In this document: positions 1 to 5,398 of the stretch, piece by piece
How positions within the stretch are numbered: the first letter of the stretch is position 1
How the letters are laid out: each line of letters opens with the position of its first letter
Assembly: GCA_015232735.1 (NCBI GenBank)
Contig: JADFZC010000207.1
Coordinates: 1-5,398, forward strand
DNA from: Oligoflexales bacterium
Lineage (GTDB): Bacteria; Bdellovibrionota; Oligoflexia; Oligoflexales; Oligoflexaceae
Direction of reading: 5' to 3'
Length of the DNA stretch: 5,398 bases
Notes under the pieces: model-generated
Database searches by the model: none
Told to the model about the DNA's origin: nothing
What the model saw: only the letters and a program-made list of their open reading frames with translations
Program-made: the position numbers and the translations under genes

Positions 1-95
1 TGAGAAAGGCTGAACGTGATATGGGAGAAGAATTTATTCGCTCAAAAATTCTCTCTGCACCTTATCATCAAACCAGCAATCATATGATAAGATGA
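1..95 (+). CDS. possible C-terminal tail of a gene starting left of the window
   Basis: The frame beginning at base 3 is open for 30 codons and ends with TGA at 93-95. The predicted tail begins RKAERDMGEEFIRSK and ends with QTSNHMIR. It is hydrophilic and mixed in composition, as a real protein end could be, and codon use looks ordinary. I do not recognise a family. The other two plus-strand frames stop earlier or at about the same place, so 30 open codons is only weak evidence. An 8-bp inverted repeat lies over its last codons. It may equally be non-coding; the bases left of the window would settle it. Confidence 0.25.
   Translation, partial: RKAERDMGEEFIRSKILSAPYHQTSNHMIR
61..91. repeat. 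8-bp inverted repeat (hairpin) near the left edge
   Basis: CTTATCAT at 61-68 is the exact reverse complement of ATGATAAG at 84-91, with a 15-base loop. No run of T follows the stem directly on either strand, so it does not qualify as a standard intrinsic terminator. It overlaps the end of the possible gene tail that stops at base 95. It could help end that transcript or protect its 3' end, or be chance in AT-rich DNA. Confidence 0.35.
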
Positions 96-152
96 AAAAA
101 TAAAAATTAATACTTTTTTGCATGGGAGAGGAGACGCGTAGCGGCTCGAATG

Positions 153-211
153 AAAAAAAGTCAGGGCGGCGGATAAATGTTTGATGATCCTGTCTGCTTC
201 ATCGCCGCCCT
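153..211 (-). terminator. Rho-independent terminator for minus-strand transcription
   Basis: Read on the minus strand, AGGGCGGCG (211-203) pairs with CGCCGCCCT (171-163) to give a 9-bp, GC-rich stem. Two more pairs are possible if one base is bulged. After TGAC comes a run of seven T (159-153). The long loop can fold further, because bases 183-187 (GATGA) complement 199-203 (TCATC). On the plus strand no T run follows the stem, so it acts in one direction only. The nearest minus-strand gene upstream is modE, whose stop lies about 470 bases away. The terminator therefore closes either a long modE 3' untranslated region or a separate short transcript. The long loop is less typical than the usual 3-8 bases. 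Confidence 0.65.
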
Positions 212-678
212 CATGTAGATGCATTATGTTTCGAAAAAATTTTGACTGAGGTTGTCATTCGATTTGCCATTTTAATTTTTATTCAAAAATTAATTGCAAA
301 AATAACAAATATTATCCGGAATTTATATCGATATTGCTCCAACTGAGAAAATAGATATCTTAGGCAGTCATTTAAAAACCGGGCTACAAGCGAATTTTAA
401 GGTCTGAAAATAGTTGTGTGCTGGATACCTGATAGAATTAACGATATCCGTTACTAGGTAAACAATCGTCCGAATCCGGCAATCGCTCTCGACATGAAAA
501 AAATGATAAGAGAAGCGGATATGATGAAATCGATATAATGAATCAACGAGGTGATAGAGCAAAAAATGAAAACGAAGTCGGAAAAGTAACGAGGAAAGTG
601 AAAAGGAACTCTACCGTGCAAGAGGCGAATATAGCCTATCCACCTTCTGCTCATCTTCTTACGTGTTTATTCCATATG
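212..678. other. intergenic region without a convincing gene
   Basis: Bases 225-360 are very AT-rich, with several -10-like words but no convincing -35/-10 pair. They include a 10-bp palindrome, ATATCGATAT, at 325-334. Bases 491-610 are strongly purine-rich on the plus strand (92 of 120 by hand count). Open frames here conflict: minus-strand frames of 66 codons (654-454) and 64 codons (562-368) overlap each other, and a plus-strand frame open from 442 runs into modE and stops at 705. None has a clear ribosome binding site or a recognisable product. I see no tRNA. The stretch could be a long modE 3' untranslated region, a small RNA gene ended by the terminator at 153-211, or decayed coding sequence. 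Confidence 0.5.
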
Positions 679-1509
679 TCACTGCTTTGCAATAATTACC
701 GATGAAGCCTTAACTATAGCAACAGCCGGCCCTCCCTTTTTCAATCCCAGATCATTTACGGACTGATTTGTGATAATTGCAGCCAGGGTTTTGTGATCAC
801 CAATATCTATCACGACCTCGGAGTTGACTGCCCCTATTTGAAGATCCTTTATCGTCCCCTTGAAATGGTTTCTCGCGCTGGTCTTGATTGTGTCATCAGT
901 CAGTAAAATCACGGAGGAGGCCTTGAAAAGGGCATAAACAGTATCTCCTTTCTTGAGGCCAAGCGAGTCGGAGCTGTCATTTGTAATGATTGCAGCGACC
1001 CTGTTTGCATTGTCGATTGACATGATTACTTCCGTATTGACCGCACCTCTTTTAACGTCGGTAACCTTGCCGCACAAATTATTTCTAGCACTAGTTTTCA
1101 TAAAAGGAATCCTTCCGAAAAGATTGTAAAAAAAATATTCCTCACTAAAAAAGTCGGAATTTATATGTTCGGCGTCCAGCTCCTTTTGCAGCAATTCTCT
1201 TAATCTGGCATTTATTCTTTCCCAGATAAGATAGGCACTGACCGTTCGCTTTGCCGTTTCGCTGAGACGGGCGCCTCCCCCTCCGGCGCCTCCGCGCGAG
1301 GCCAGGACCAAAGGCCTGTTGCTTAAATTGTTGATGGCACTTATGGCATCCCAGGCTGATTTATAGGTAATGCCAACGGCCTTGGCAGCCTTATTGATTG
1401 ATCCGAGTTCATCGATCTTTCTAAGCAGTGAAATCCGTCTTGGATCCAAAAAAAGCCTGCCGGCATAGTCAAGCAAAAGGCGTTCTTGGGTTTTATGTGG
1501 AAACTTCAT
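679..1509 (-). CDS. modE: ModE, molybdate/tungstate-responsive transcription regulator
   Basis: A cytoplasmic dimeric DNA-binding regulator that senses molybdate or tungstate and classically represses the molybdate transporter while activating some molybdoenzyme genes. Residues 1-110 form the ModE winged helix-turn-helix. They include LDPRRISLLRKI (21-32), the recognition-helix region GITYKSAWDAI (46-56) and the glycine-rich wing GGAGGGGARLS (73-83). This region closely resembles E. coli ModE as I remember it. A linker (about 111-138) leads to two Mop (TOBE-type) oxyanion-binding domains at about 139-203 and 210-274. Each opens with the ligand-binding signature TSARN (139-143 and 210-214) and ends with KASSVI. 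The length, 276 aa, is close to the 262 aa of E. coli ModE. The ATG start is supported by an in-frame stop four codons upstream and by homology from the N-terminus; the ribosome binding site (AAGAA) is weak. A ModE operator and promoter lie 44-86 bases upstream, pointing to autoregulation. No molybdate transporter gene is adjacent. Confidence 0.95.
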   Translation of the reverse strand: MKFPHKTQERLLLDYAGRLFLDPRRISLLRKIDELGSINKAAKAVGITYKSAWDAISAINNLSNRPLVLASRGGAGGGGARLSETAKRTVSAYLIWERINARLRELLQKELDAEHINSDFFSEEYFFYNLFGRIPFMKTSARNNLCGKVTDVKRGAVNTEVIMSIDNANRVAAIITNDSSDSLGLKKGDTVYALFKASSVILLTDDTIKTSARNHFKGTIKDLQIGAVNSEVVIDIGDHKTLAAIITNQSVNDLGLKKGGPAVAIVKASSVIIAKQ

Positions 1510-1541
1510 TATTTTTTCTTAAAGACTAGTGGATGACTTGA

Positions 1542-1581
1542 AACTGTATCCCCGTTATATATTAGATTATATAACTGTATC
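1542..1581. repeat. 9-bp direct repeats AACTGTATC flanking the ModE operator
   Basis: AACTGTATC occurs at 1542-1550 and again at 1573-1581, a spacing of 31 bp or about three turns of the helix. The second copy shares its first three bases with the right arm of the ModE palindrome; the first copy ends just before the left arm. They could be extra contacts for ModE or another regulator on the same helix face, or the remains of a small duplication. Confidence 0.5.
1553..1576. promoter_or_regulatory. ModE operator in the modE-GT-C divergent region
   Basis: CGTTATATA at 1553-1561 and TATATAACT at 1568-1576 are separated by 6 bp. The inner eight bases of each arm are perfect reverse complements; only the last base (T where G is expected) breaks the 9-bp symmetry. 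From memory, the E. coli ModE consensus is CGTTATATA, a short spacer, then TATATAACG, so 17 of 18 arm bases match. The ModE encoded here keeps the same recognition helix (YKSAWDAI), which supports the same target. The site sits 44-67 bases upstream of modE and 143 bases upstream of the divergent gene at 1719. Confidence 0.88.
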
Positions 1582-1595
1582 GCCATAAAATTCAA
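1566..1595 (-). promoter_or_regulatory. predicted sigma-70 promoter of modE
   Basis: On the minus strand, TTGAAT (1595-1590, four of six consensus bases) is followed after 18 bp by a perfect TATAAT (1571-1566). The expected transcription start is near 1559, giving a leader of about 50 bases. The -10 box lies within the spacer and right arm of the ModE palindrome, so bound ModE should block RNA polymerase. This is the standard arrangement for repression, inferred from position and not shown by the sequence alone. Confidence 0.7.
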
Positions 1596-1632
1596 TAGGT
1601 AAAAAACATAAACCCGGCACTGAAGGACGAGG

Positions 1633-1657
1633 TTTCCTTAAATTTTAATGAAGGAAA
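1633..1657. repeat. 7-bp inverted repeat upstream of the GT-C gene
   Basis: TTTCCTT (1633-1639) and AAGGAAA (1651-1657) are perfect reverse complements around an 11-base AT-rich loop. They lie 62 bases before the start codon at 1719. This could be an operator or an RNA hairpin in the leader, but arms of this length arise by chance in AT-rich DNA. A possible -10 word, TATAAG, follows at 1681-1686 without a good -35 box. Confidence 0.25.
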
Positions 1658-1718
1658 AATCGAAAAAGTGACTTAATATGTATAAGCAGACATTTTTTTA
1701 ATTAAAAACGAGTCAAAG

Positions 1719-3485
1719 ATGAGAAAGAAAGCTTTAAGGCAAACGTGCGTTCTTCTTGGTTGCATGTTTCTTTTTTTAATGATGCACGGCAGGGCGCTCA
1801 GGGTAAATCCTCTGATAGACGATTACTGTCTTTTTGATTTTGGTAAAAATTCCGATGACAGGGAAAGGCCGATGTACGACCGTTTTTATTTTGACCTTGT
1901 CACGGATGATGCAAGGATAAATAAACTCACGTCGTGGCGCCTCTGGTGGGGGGATCCAGAACTGAAAATGAAATTTTTCCGTCCGCTGTCAAGTTTTCTT
2001 CACAGCTTTGATGAGAAATACATAGGCAGGACGCCTTACATATTCAGACTTCACTCAATGTTCTGGGGATTTCTCTATATTATCCTGTCAGGAGGTCTTC
2101 TCTACCGTTTCACAGGCCAGAAAAAAGGCGCCCTCTCTCTTTTGATTATTACCTTGTCCCCGGTGCTTTTGCTTTATATTATGTGGATAGCCACAAGATC
2201 CCATCTTATCACCGCCGTTTTCTCGCTTCTTTCCTTCTTCTTCTATCTTTCCTGGCGAAAGGATGGACGAAAGGCGGGGTATCCCTTGATGCTTCTCGCT
2301 CTTATTTTGTCCCTTGGGTCGTCTGAGATGGGTTATCTGGGATTTATCCTGATTTTTTTCTATGAACTTATTTTTTTCGGGAAAGGGGAGAGGAAGAGTA
2401 TCTGGATGTTCTCTCCTATGTTTATTATCGTTATGGCGTACGTACTTCTGTATATAGCAGGTGGCTATGGTGTCAGGAATTCGGCCTTCTATATTTTCAT
2501 TTTGGACGATCCTCTTATTTATCTGAAAACCTTTTTGGCAAGGTATCCTGTTCTTCTGGCTGGACAGATAGCCCTGTTTTTGCAGCGGCCATTTGAGGAA
2601 AGTTACCCTAATTCCTACTATGTTTTCTCTTTTATAATAATTATTCTGTTTTGTTTTGGAATTTACTCCACGATAAAAAATGCCGAATCAAAAAGAAAGA
2701 AAATCGTATTATGGTTTGCGGCTGTAAATCTCGCTTCGCTTGTGCCACTTGTTTCAGTTCCTCCAAACAACAGAGTTTACATCGTATCCATGTTCTCCAT
2801 CGTTCCTCTTTCGATATATCAGATCGAGTTCTATTTAAAATCATGGAAAAAACAGGCAATAAAAAAAAGAATTGTCAATTTCCTGTGGTGTGGTTACCTG
2901 TCGTTATCCTTTTTTGTGCTGGGACCAGCCGTCAATTTCGCAACCCAGAGATTCGTCATTGAACATGCGGAATTTCTTGAGAAGGTTATGAACAGGTCCG
3001 ACTTTATCGAAACCCGGGATCTTGATAATGAGTATTTTGTCGTAAATGCAGGATCTCTCATCTTCAATAACGCATACATGCAGTTCACCTACAACTATTA
3101 TCATCCTGATAAATGGATACCGTTTTGGAACATCCTTACAATCTCGGAAAATCCACTGAAACTCACCGTTATTGATTCAAATACCCTGGAAATTGAGTTT
3201 CTAAAAGGTGATCTTTTGGATTTTCGAAGATCAGGCCTGTCAAGAAGGAAGGAAAAGACCTTTCAGCCAGGGGATGTCTTTCTCTATTGGTCGATGGTTA
3301 TCAAAGTAATCGATGTAAAGGACGGCCATCCAATCCGTATCAGATACAATTTCCTGGACCGGCTTGACAGCCCCCGATACCATTTTATCATCTGGAACAG
3401 GGACAGATTTGCGAAAGTCACTCTTCCAAAAGCTGGTGAAAGCGTGATATTTGAAGCCGCTGGACTGCCTGACTCTCTTCTGTAG
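1719..3485 (+). CDS. GT-C-fold polytopic membrane protein, probable polyprenyl-phosphate-dependent glycosyltransferase
   Basis: A 588-residue inner-membrane protein. An N-terminal membrane segment (about 9-24) precedes an outward loop containing the acidic pair D34-D35 (NPLIDDYCLF), where GT-C enzymes keep their catalytic acidic residues. FFRPLSSFLHSFDEKYIG (86-103) and H112 fit the first-loop pattern RPL..D..G...H of the ArnT/TMTC-like families. WIATRSHLITAVFSLL (156-171), SSEMGYLGFILIFFYEL (201-217) and NNRVYIVSMFS (350-360) match later conserved stretches of those families. I count roughly nine or ten further membrane segments between 115 and 405. Residues 406-588 form a soluble, probably outward-facing domain with strand-like character that I do not recognise. 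Such enzymes move a sugar from a lipid-linked donor to a glycan, lipid or protein; the substrate is unknown. The ATG is kept because an in-frame stop lies 12 codons upstream, but the ribosome binding site is weak (GAG, six bases before ATG). No partner gene lies beside it on the same strand. Confidence 0.8.
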   Translation: MRKKALRQTCVLLGCMFLFLMMHGRALRVNPLIDDYCLFDFGKNSDDRERPMYDRFYFDLVTDDARINKLTSWRLWWGDPELKMKFFRPLSSFLHSFDEKYIGRTPYIFRLHSMFWGFLYIILSGGLLYRFTGQKKGALSLLIITLSPVLLLYIMWIATRSHLITAVFSLLSFFFYLSWRKDGRKAGYPLMLLALILSLGSSEMGYLGFILIFFYELIFFGKGERKSIWMFSPMFIIVMAYVLLYIAGGYGVRNSAFYIFILDDPLIYLKTFLARYPVLLAGQIALFLQRPFEESYPNSYYVFSFIIIILFCFGIYSTIKNAESKRKKIVLWFAAVNLASLVPLVSVPPNNRVYIVSMFSIVPLSIYQIEFYLKSWKKQAIKKRIVNFLWCGYLSLSFFVLGPAVNFATQRFVIEHAEFLEKVMNRSDFIETRDLDNEYFVVNAGSLIFNNAYMQFTYNYYHPDKWIPFWNILTISENPLKLTVIDSNTLEIEFLKGDLLDFRRSGLSRRKEKTFQPGDVFLYWSMVIKVIDVKDGHPIRIRYNFLDRLDSPRYHFIIWNRDRFAKVTLPKAGESVIFEAAGLPDSLL

Positions 3486-3488
3486 AGG

Positions 3489-4385
3489 TCATTCAAAATT
3501 CCACCTTTTATAGTTCCATGTCCATTGTTCAGGGTATATATTGATTACCCGCTCAATCTCGCTGGCCATCATCTGTGTGATTTTATTTTCATCCTTTTCG
3601 CCGTGACCCGGCGCAAGAAGTTCCCTGCACATCACCTTGTAATGCCATGGCCCCACGCGAACACCGAAAATAGCCAGGACAGGCCGGCCTGATTTTGCCG
3701 CCATGGCAGCCGGACCTGCAACATATGTGGTCTTCCGGCCGAAAAAGTTCACGTCAAGACCTATGCGTTTGTTTGGTTTTTGATCCATGACAAATCCAAG
3801 ATCCCTCCCGCTGCCAAGGACTTCGAGCATTTTTTTGAAAAGATCCTTGCCGTCGTTCCATAAAATGGTCATTTTCAATCTTTTTCTGGTATAGTCAAGG
3901 ACTCTTGTAATAGCTTCTATTCGCATCGGTTTTCCAAGAGCGACAAACTCAACCCCTGTTGCGAGCGCGGCGAAGTATCCGATCAGTTCCCAGTTTCCCA
4001 AGTGTCCCGAAACAAATATTATGCTGCCTGATTTTTCCCGAACTTTGTCTATTTGGCTCTTAAACTCTTCAAATCCTGTGATTTTCAGATGATCAGGCCT
4101 GTAAATCGCTATCAGAGATTCAATCGATGATACGATCTGATGGCGGATTACCTGCTTTTGAAACATGTAGGAAAATGCGCTGTTCTTCGGAAGATCAAAT
4201 ATTTTTTGTATATTGGTTCCTATTTTCGCATACTCTTTTTTAATGAAGGGGTGGGCTATAAAATGAAACAAAACCGACAGGGGTGAAACCCATGATTTCG
4301 GTATAAGAGCTATAAGGCGAAGGAAACCGATAAGCAGATATTCGGCAACTTTTGATCTTAACGTTATTGGTTCCTTGAATTTCAA
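3489..4385 (-). CDS. LpxL/HtrB-family lysophospholipid (lipid A-type) acyltransferase
   Basis: A member of the lipid A late acyltransferase family, which transfers a fatty acyl chain from acyl-carrier protein to a lipid acceptor at the inner face of the inner membrane. The length of 298 aa is typical. A hydrophobic N-terminal segment (about 16-29) should anchor it. The catalytic H-X4-E motif is intact at GHLGNWE (H127, E132). Further family blocks are DQKPNKRIGLDVNFFG (201-216), PAAMAAKSGRPVLAIFGVR (225-243) and the C-terminal YPEQWTWNYKRW (284-295). The start is TTG, supported by GGAGAGG just upstream and by the lack of any ATG between it and the preceding in-frame stop at 4412-4410. It overlaps the small ORF ahead of it by 4 nt and probably shares a transcript with the patatin-like gene. 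Lipid A is the likely acceptor, but paralogues act on other lipids, so no gene symbol is given. Its stop faces the GT-C gene's stop across 3 bp. Confidence 0.92.
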   Translation of the reverse strand: MKFKEPITLRSKVAEYLLIGFLRLIALIPKSWVSPLSVLFHFIAHPFIKKEYAKIGTNIQKIFDLPKNSAFSYMFQKQVIRHQIVSSIESLIAIYRPDHLKITGFEEFKSQIDKVREKSGSIIFVSGHLGNWELIGYFAALATGVEFVALGKPMRIEAITRVLDYTRKRLKMTILWNDGKDLFKKMLEVLGSGRDLGFVMDQKPNKRIGLDVNFFGRKTTYVAGPAAMAAKSGRPVLAIFGVRVGPWHYKVMCRELLAPGHGEKDENKITQMMASEIERVINIYPEQWTWNYKRWNFE

Positions 4386-4636
4386 TACCTCTCCGATTTT
4401 GAGCGAATTTTAATCAATTCGGGGAAATCCTCATCCTTCCATTGGAAGCGGGATGGCCGGTCTTTGCTTTCCTGTCTGCCTCTATTTACAATATATGGCT
4501 CTCCATTTTCAATGTTTTTAAGCGATTTGTATGAAAGTGTCTGAAATTCCGGCAAGTTTGCTCCATTTGCCCTAAACCGGAGGACCGTTTCGTTACGGCT
4601 TGTGCAAGAATCTATCTCCAATAATCCCCGAGCCAT
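4382..4636 (-). CDS. possible small hypothetical protein between patatin and acyltransferase genes
   Basis: An 84-codon open frame fills the 226-base gap between the patatin-like gene and the acyltransferase, overlapping the first by 25 bases and the second by 4. The ATG at 4636 has no visible ribosome binding site. A TTG at 4555 has GGAG five bases ahead, the same spacing as the acyltransferase start, and would give a 57-residue protein beginning at PEFQTLSYK after the start. The product is hydrophilic and charged (QWKDEDFPELIKIRSKSERY at the end), without signal peptide, membrane segment or a motif I recognise. Support comes from tight packing and the coupled overlap. Against it are its short length and lack of known relatives. 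It could instead be a frame that is open by chance. Confidence 0.35.
   Translation of the reverse strand: MARGLLEIDSCTSRNETVLRFRANGANLPEFQTLSYKSLKNIENGEPYIVNRGRQESKDRPSRFQWKDEDFPELIKIRSKSERY
4383..4394 (-). promoter_or_regulatory. ribosome binding site deciding the TTG start of the acyltransferase
   Basis: On the minus strand, GGAGAGG (4394-4388) is followed by TA and the TTG start (4385-4383), so the GGAG core stands five bases before the start. The last bases of the small upstream ORF overlap this signal, and its TGA overlaps the TTG as TTGA. That arrangement favours translational coupling. Confidence 0.7.
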
Positions 4637-5398
4637 TTCAACGTTGGCGAGATGTCCAGCTCCTTTCCCAGTTTTTCAAGCAATTCCATTTTCTGATATT
4701 CGTGAAGATCGATATTTTCCTTAAGAATCGGCTGTATCCTGTGGTATTTGGGTCCAAGAAGCGATTTGCTGAAATAGTGCAGTGATACGGTCGAAGCGTC
4801 CCCGGTGAAGAGTTCAAGCAGGTGTCCTTTGCGCAGCCACGGGACAACTCCCCAGTCGGCTGACTCATTTTCAGCGGTTATGCTTCGTATGTTCATTCCG
4901 GTGCCGAACGACAGAACCCTCAGGGAATCAAGCTTTTTGGTCAGTGACGACCTGAACTTCAGGAATCCCAGTTTCCATTCGTCGAAAGAGTTTCTCGCAA
5001 CTTCCGCTATCAGGGCAGGGGTCGGATTGTTACCCCAGATGCCGCCATCAATGTGTCCCTGGTATATGGGAAAGTATCCGGCCGGGGCTGCGGATGATCT
5101 TAGAAGGGCATCGACGACGGGAAGGTCGTTGCTGTTTTTATCATTGGCAAGATTATGAAAAACAACGGGCTGGTAATGTGGGAGGCTTGTCAGGCTGCCG
5201 CCTCCCAGTGAAAAACTTGTAATCAGCAGCTTTTTCTTACATTCGCCTATAGTTATGTTTCCAAAAAAAGAGGTCAGCTCCCTCTTGATTTCAGTCTGCT
5301 TGAAACGCGCCTTTTCCATTCCGAACATGTCGTTGAAATTGGCAAGCAGATCCCTTGCAAATACCTTGGGCGCAACCCTTTTAAGAAGATCCCCCATT
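4612..5398 (-). CDS. patatin-like phospholipase, N-terminus beyond the window
   Basis: The C-terminal 261 or so residues of a patatin-like acyl hydrolase, which cleaves fatty acids from phospholipids or related lipids with a Ser-Asp dyad. Visible family features, numbered from the ATG at 5397, are the strand KKLLITSFSL (55-64), VVDALLRSSAAPAGYFP (94-110), the catalytic-aspartate motif HIDGGIWGNNP (115-125, D117) and RVLSFGTG (160-167). The oxyanion motif (GGGxRG type) and nucleophile GxSxG must lie beyond base 5398, so the ATG at 5397 is internal and not the start. The protein ends naturally after LKWLGDYWR. With the missing part, a total near 320-340 residues would be usual for the family. 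It heads a minus-strand group with the acyltransferase, which suggests a joint role in lipid turnover. Whether the catalytic serine is intact cannot be seen here. Confidence 0.9.
   Translation of the reverse strand, partial: MGDLLKRVAPKVFARDLLANFNDMFGMEKARFKQTEIKRELTSFFGNITIGECKKKLLITSFSLGGGSLTSLPHYQPVVFHNLANDKNSNDLPVVDALLRSSAAPAGYFPIYQGHIDGGIWGNNPTPALIAEVARNSFDEWKLGFLKFRSSLTKKLDSLRVLSFGTGMNIRSITAENESADWGVVPWLRKGHLLELFTGDASTVSLHYFSKSLLGPKYHRIQPILKENIDLHEYQKMELLEKLGKELDISPTLKWLGDYWR

Noticed and set aside
42..224. Minus-strand open frame of 60 codons
   Set aside because: It runs straight through the GC stem and T run of the terminator and has no ribosome binding site or recognisable product.
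325..334. Perfect palindrome ATATCGATAT as a possible operator
   Set aside because: Short and in very AT-rich DNA with no nearby gene start; chance is the simpler explanation.
461..486. tRNA T-arm-like words (GTCCGAATCC)
   Set aside because: No acceptor stem, D arm or anticodon arm can be built around it.
538..705. Plus-strand frame starting at ATG 538 (55 codons)
   Set aside because: No ribosome binding site, a lysine-rich composition explained by purine bias, and its end overlaps modE on the other strand.
1510..1718. Molybdenum cofactor riboswitch upstream of the genes next to ModE
   Set aside because: The region lacks the conserved GC-rich helices and loop sequences of that RNA; only the operator and two short repeats are present.
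2641..3104. Several 64-103 codon frames on both strands inside the GT-C gene
   Set aside because: They are shadows of the long 588-codon gene, whose membrane topology and motifs are continuous through this stretch.
3284..3496. Minus-strand frame of 70 codons at the end of the GT-C gene
   Set aside because: It lies almost entirely within the GT-C gene and shows no family features.
4612..4640. Frameshift joining the patatin-like gene to the small ORF
   Set aside because: The patatin reading frame ends in a natural-looking family C-terminus, so no lost extension needs to be invoked.
4600..5158. Plus-strand frames and a second minus-strand frame across the patatin-like gene
   Set aside because: The patatin frame carries the conserved motifs (HIDGGIWGNNP, LSFGTG), so the others are shadows.

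Overview
The window looks like chromosomal DNA of a Gram-negative bacterium. It carries an LpxL/HtrB-type acyltransferase, which normally works on lipid A, a ModE molybdate-responsive regulator, and a membrane protein with a glycosyltransferase-C (GT-C) fold. Moderate base composition and the protein styles would suit an anaerobic member of the Desulfobacterota, but that placement is an impression, not something the sequence proves.

Layout. Bases 1-95 may hold the last 30 codons of a plus-strand gene that starts outside the window. Bases 96-678 hold no convincing gene. They contain a strong minus-strand intrinsic terminator (153-211), an AT-rich stretch and a purine-rich stretch. Bases 679-1509 (minus) are modE, with a winged helix-turn-helix domain followed by two Mop domains. 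The 209-bp divergent region 1510-1718 holds a near-perfect ModE operator (arms at 1553-1561 and 1568-1576). The consensus -10 box of the predicted modE promoter lies inside that operator. Bases 1719-3485 (plus) encode a 588-residue GT-C-like membrane protein with a C-terminal soluble domain. It converges on a minus-strand gene group with only 3 bp between the stop codons. That group, read from right to left, is a patatin-like phospholipase cut by the window edge (4612-5398), a possible small ORF (4382-4636), and an LpxL-like acyltransferase (3489-4385) that starts with TTG and overlaps the small ORF by 4 nt.

How the genes work together. ModE very probably represses its own transcription when molybdate or tungstate is bound. 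No molybdate transporter or cofactor gene is visible beside it, so its wider targets lie elsewhere. The right-hand minus-strand genes combine an acyl hydrolase with an acyltransferase, which suggests envelope lipid remodelling (removal and replacement of acyl chains). The GT-C protein may add a sugar from a polyprenyl-phosphate donor on the outer face of the inner membrane, but its substrate cannot be read from the sequence. I see no CRISPR array, tRNA, rRNA or insertion sequence. Nothing here amounts to a clearly new system. The most notable items are the ModE operator/promoter overlap, the lipid pair with its small in-between ORF, and the unexplained region 96-678 with its orphan terminator.
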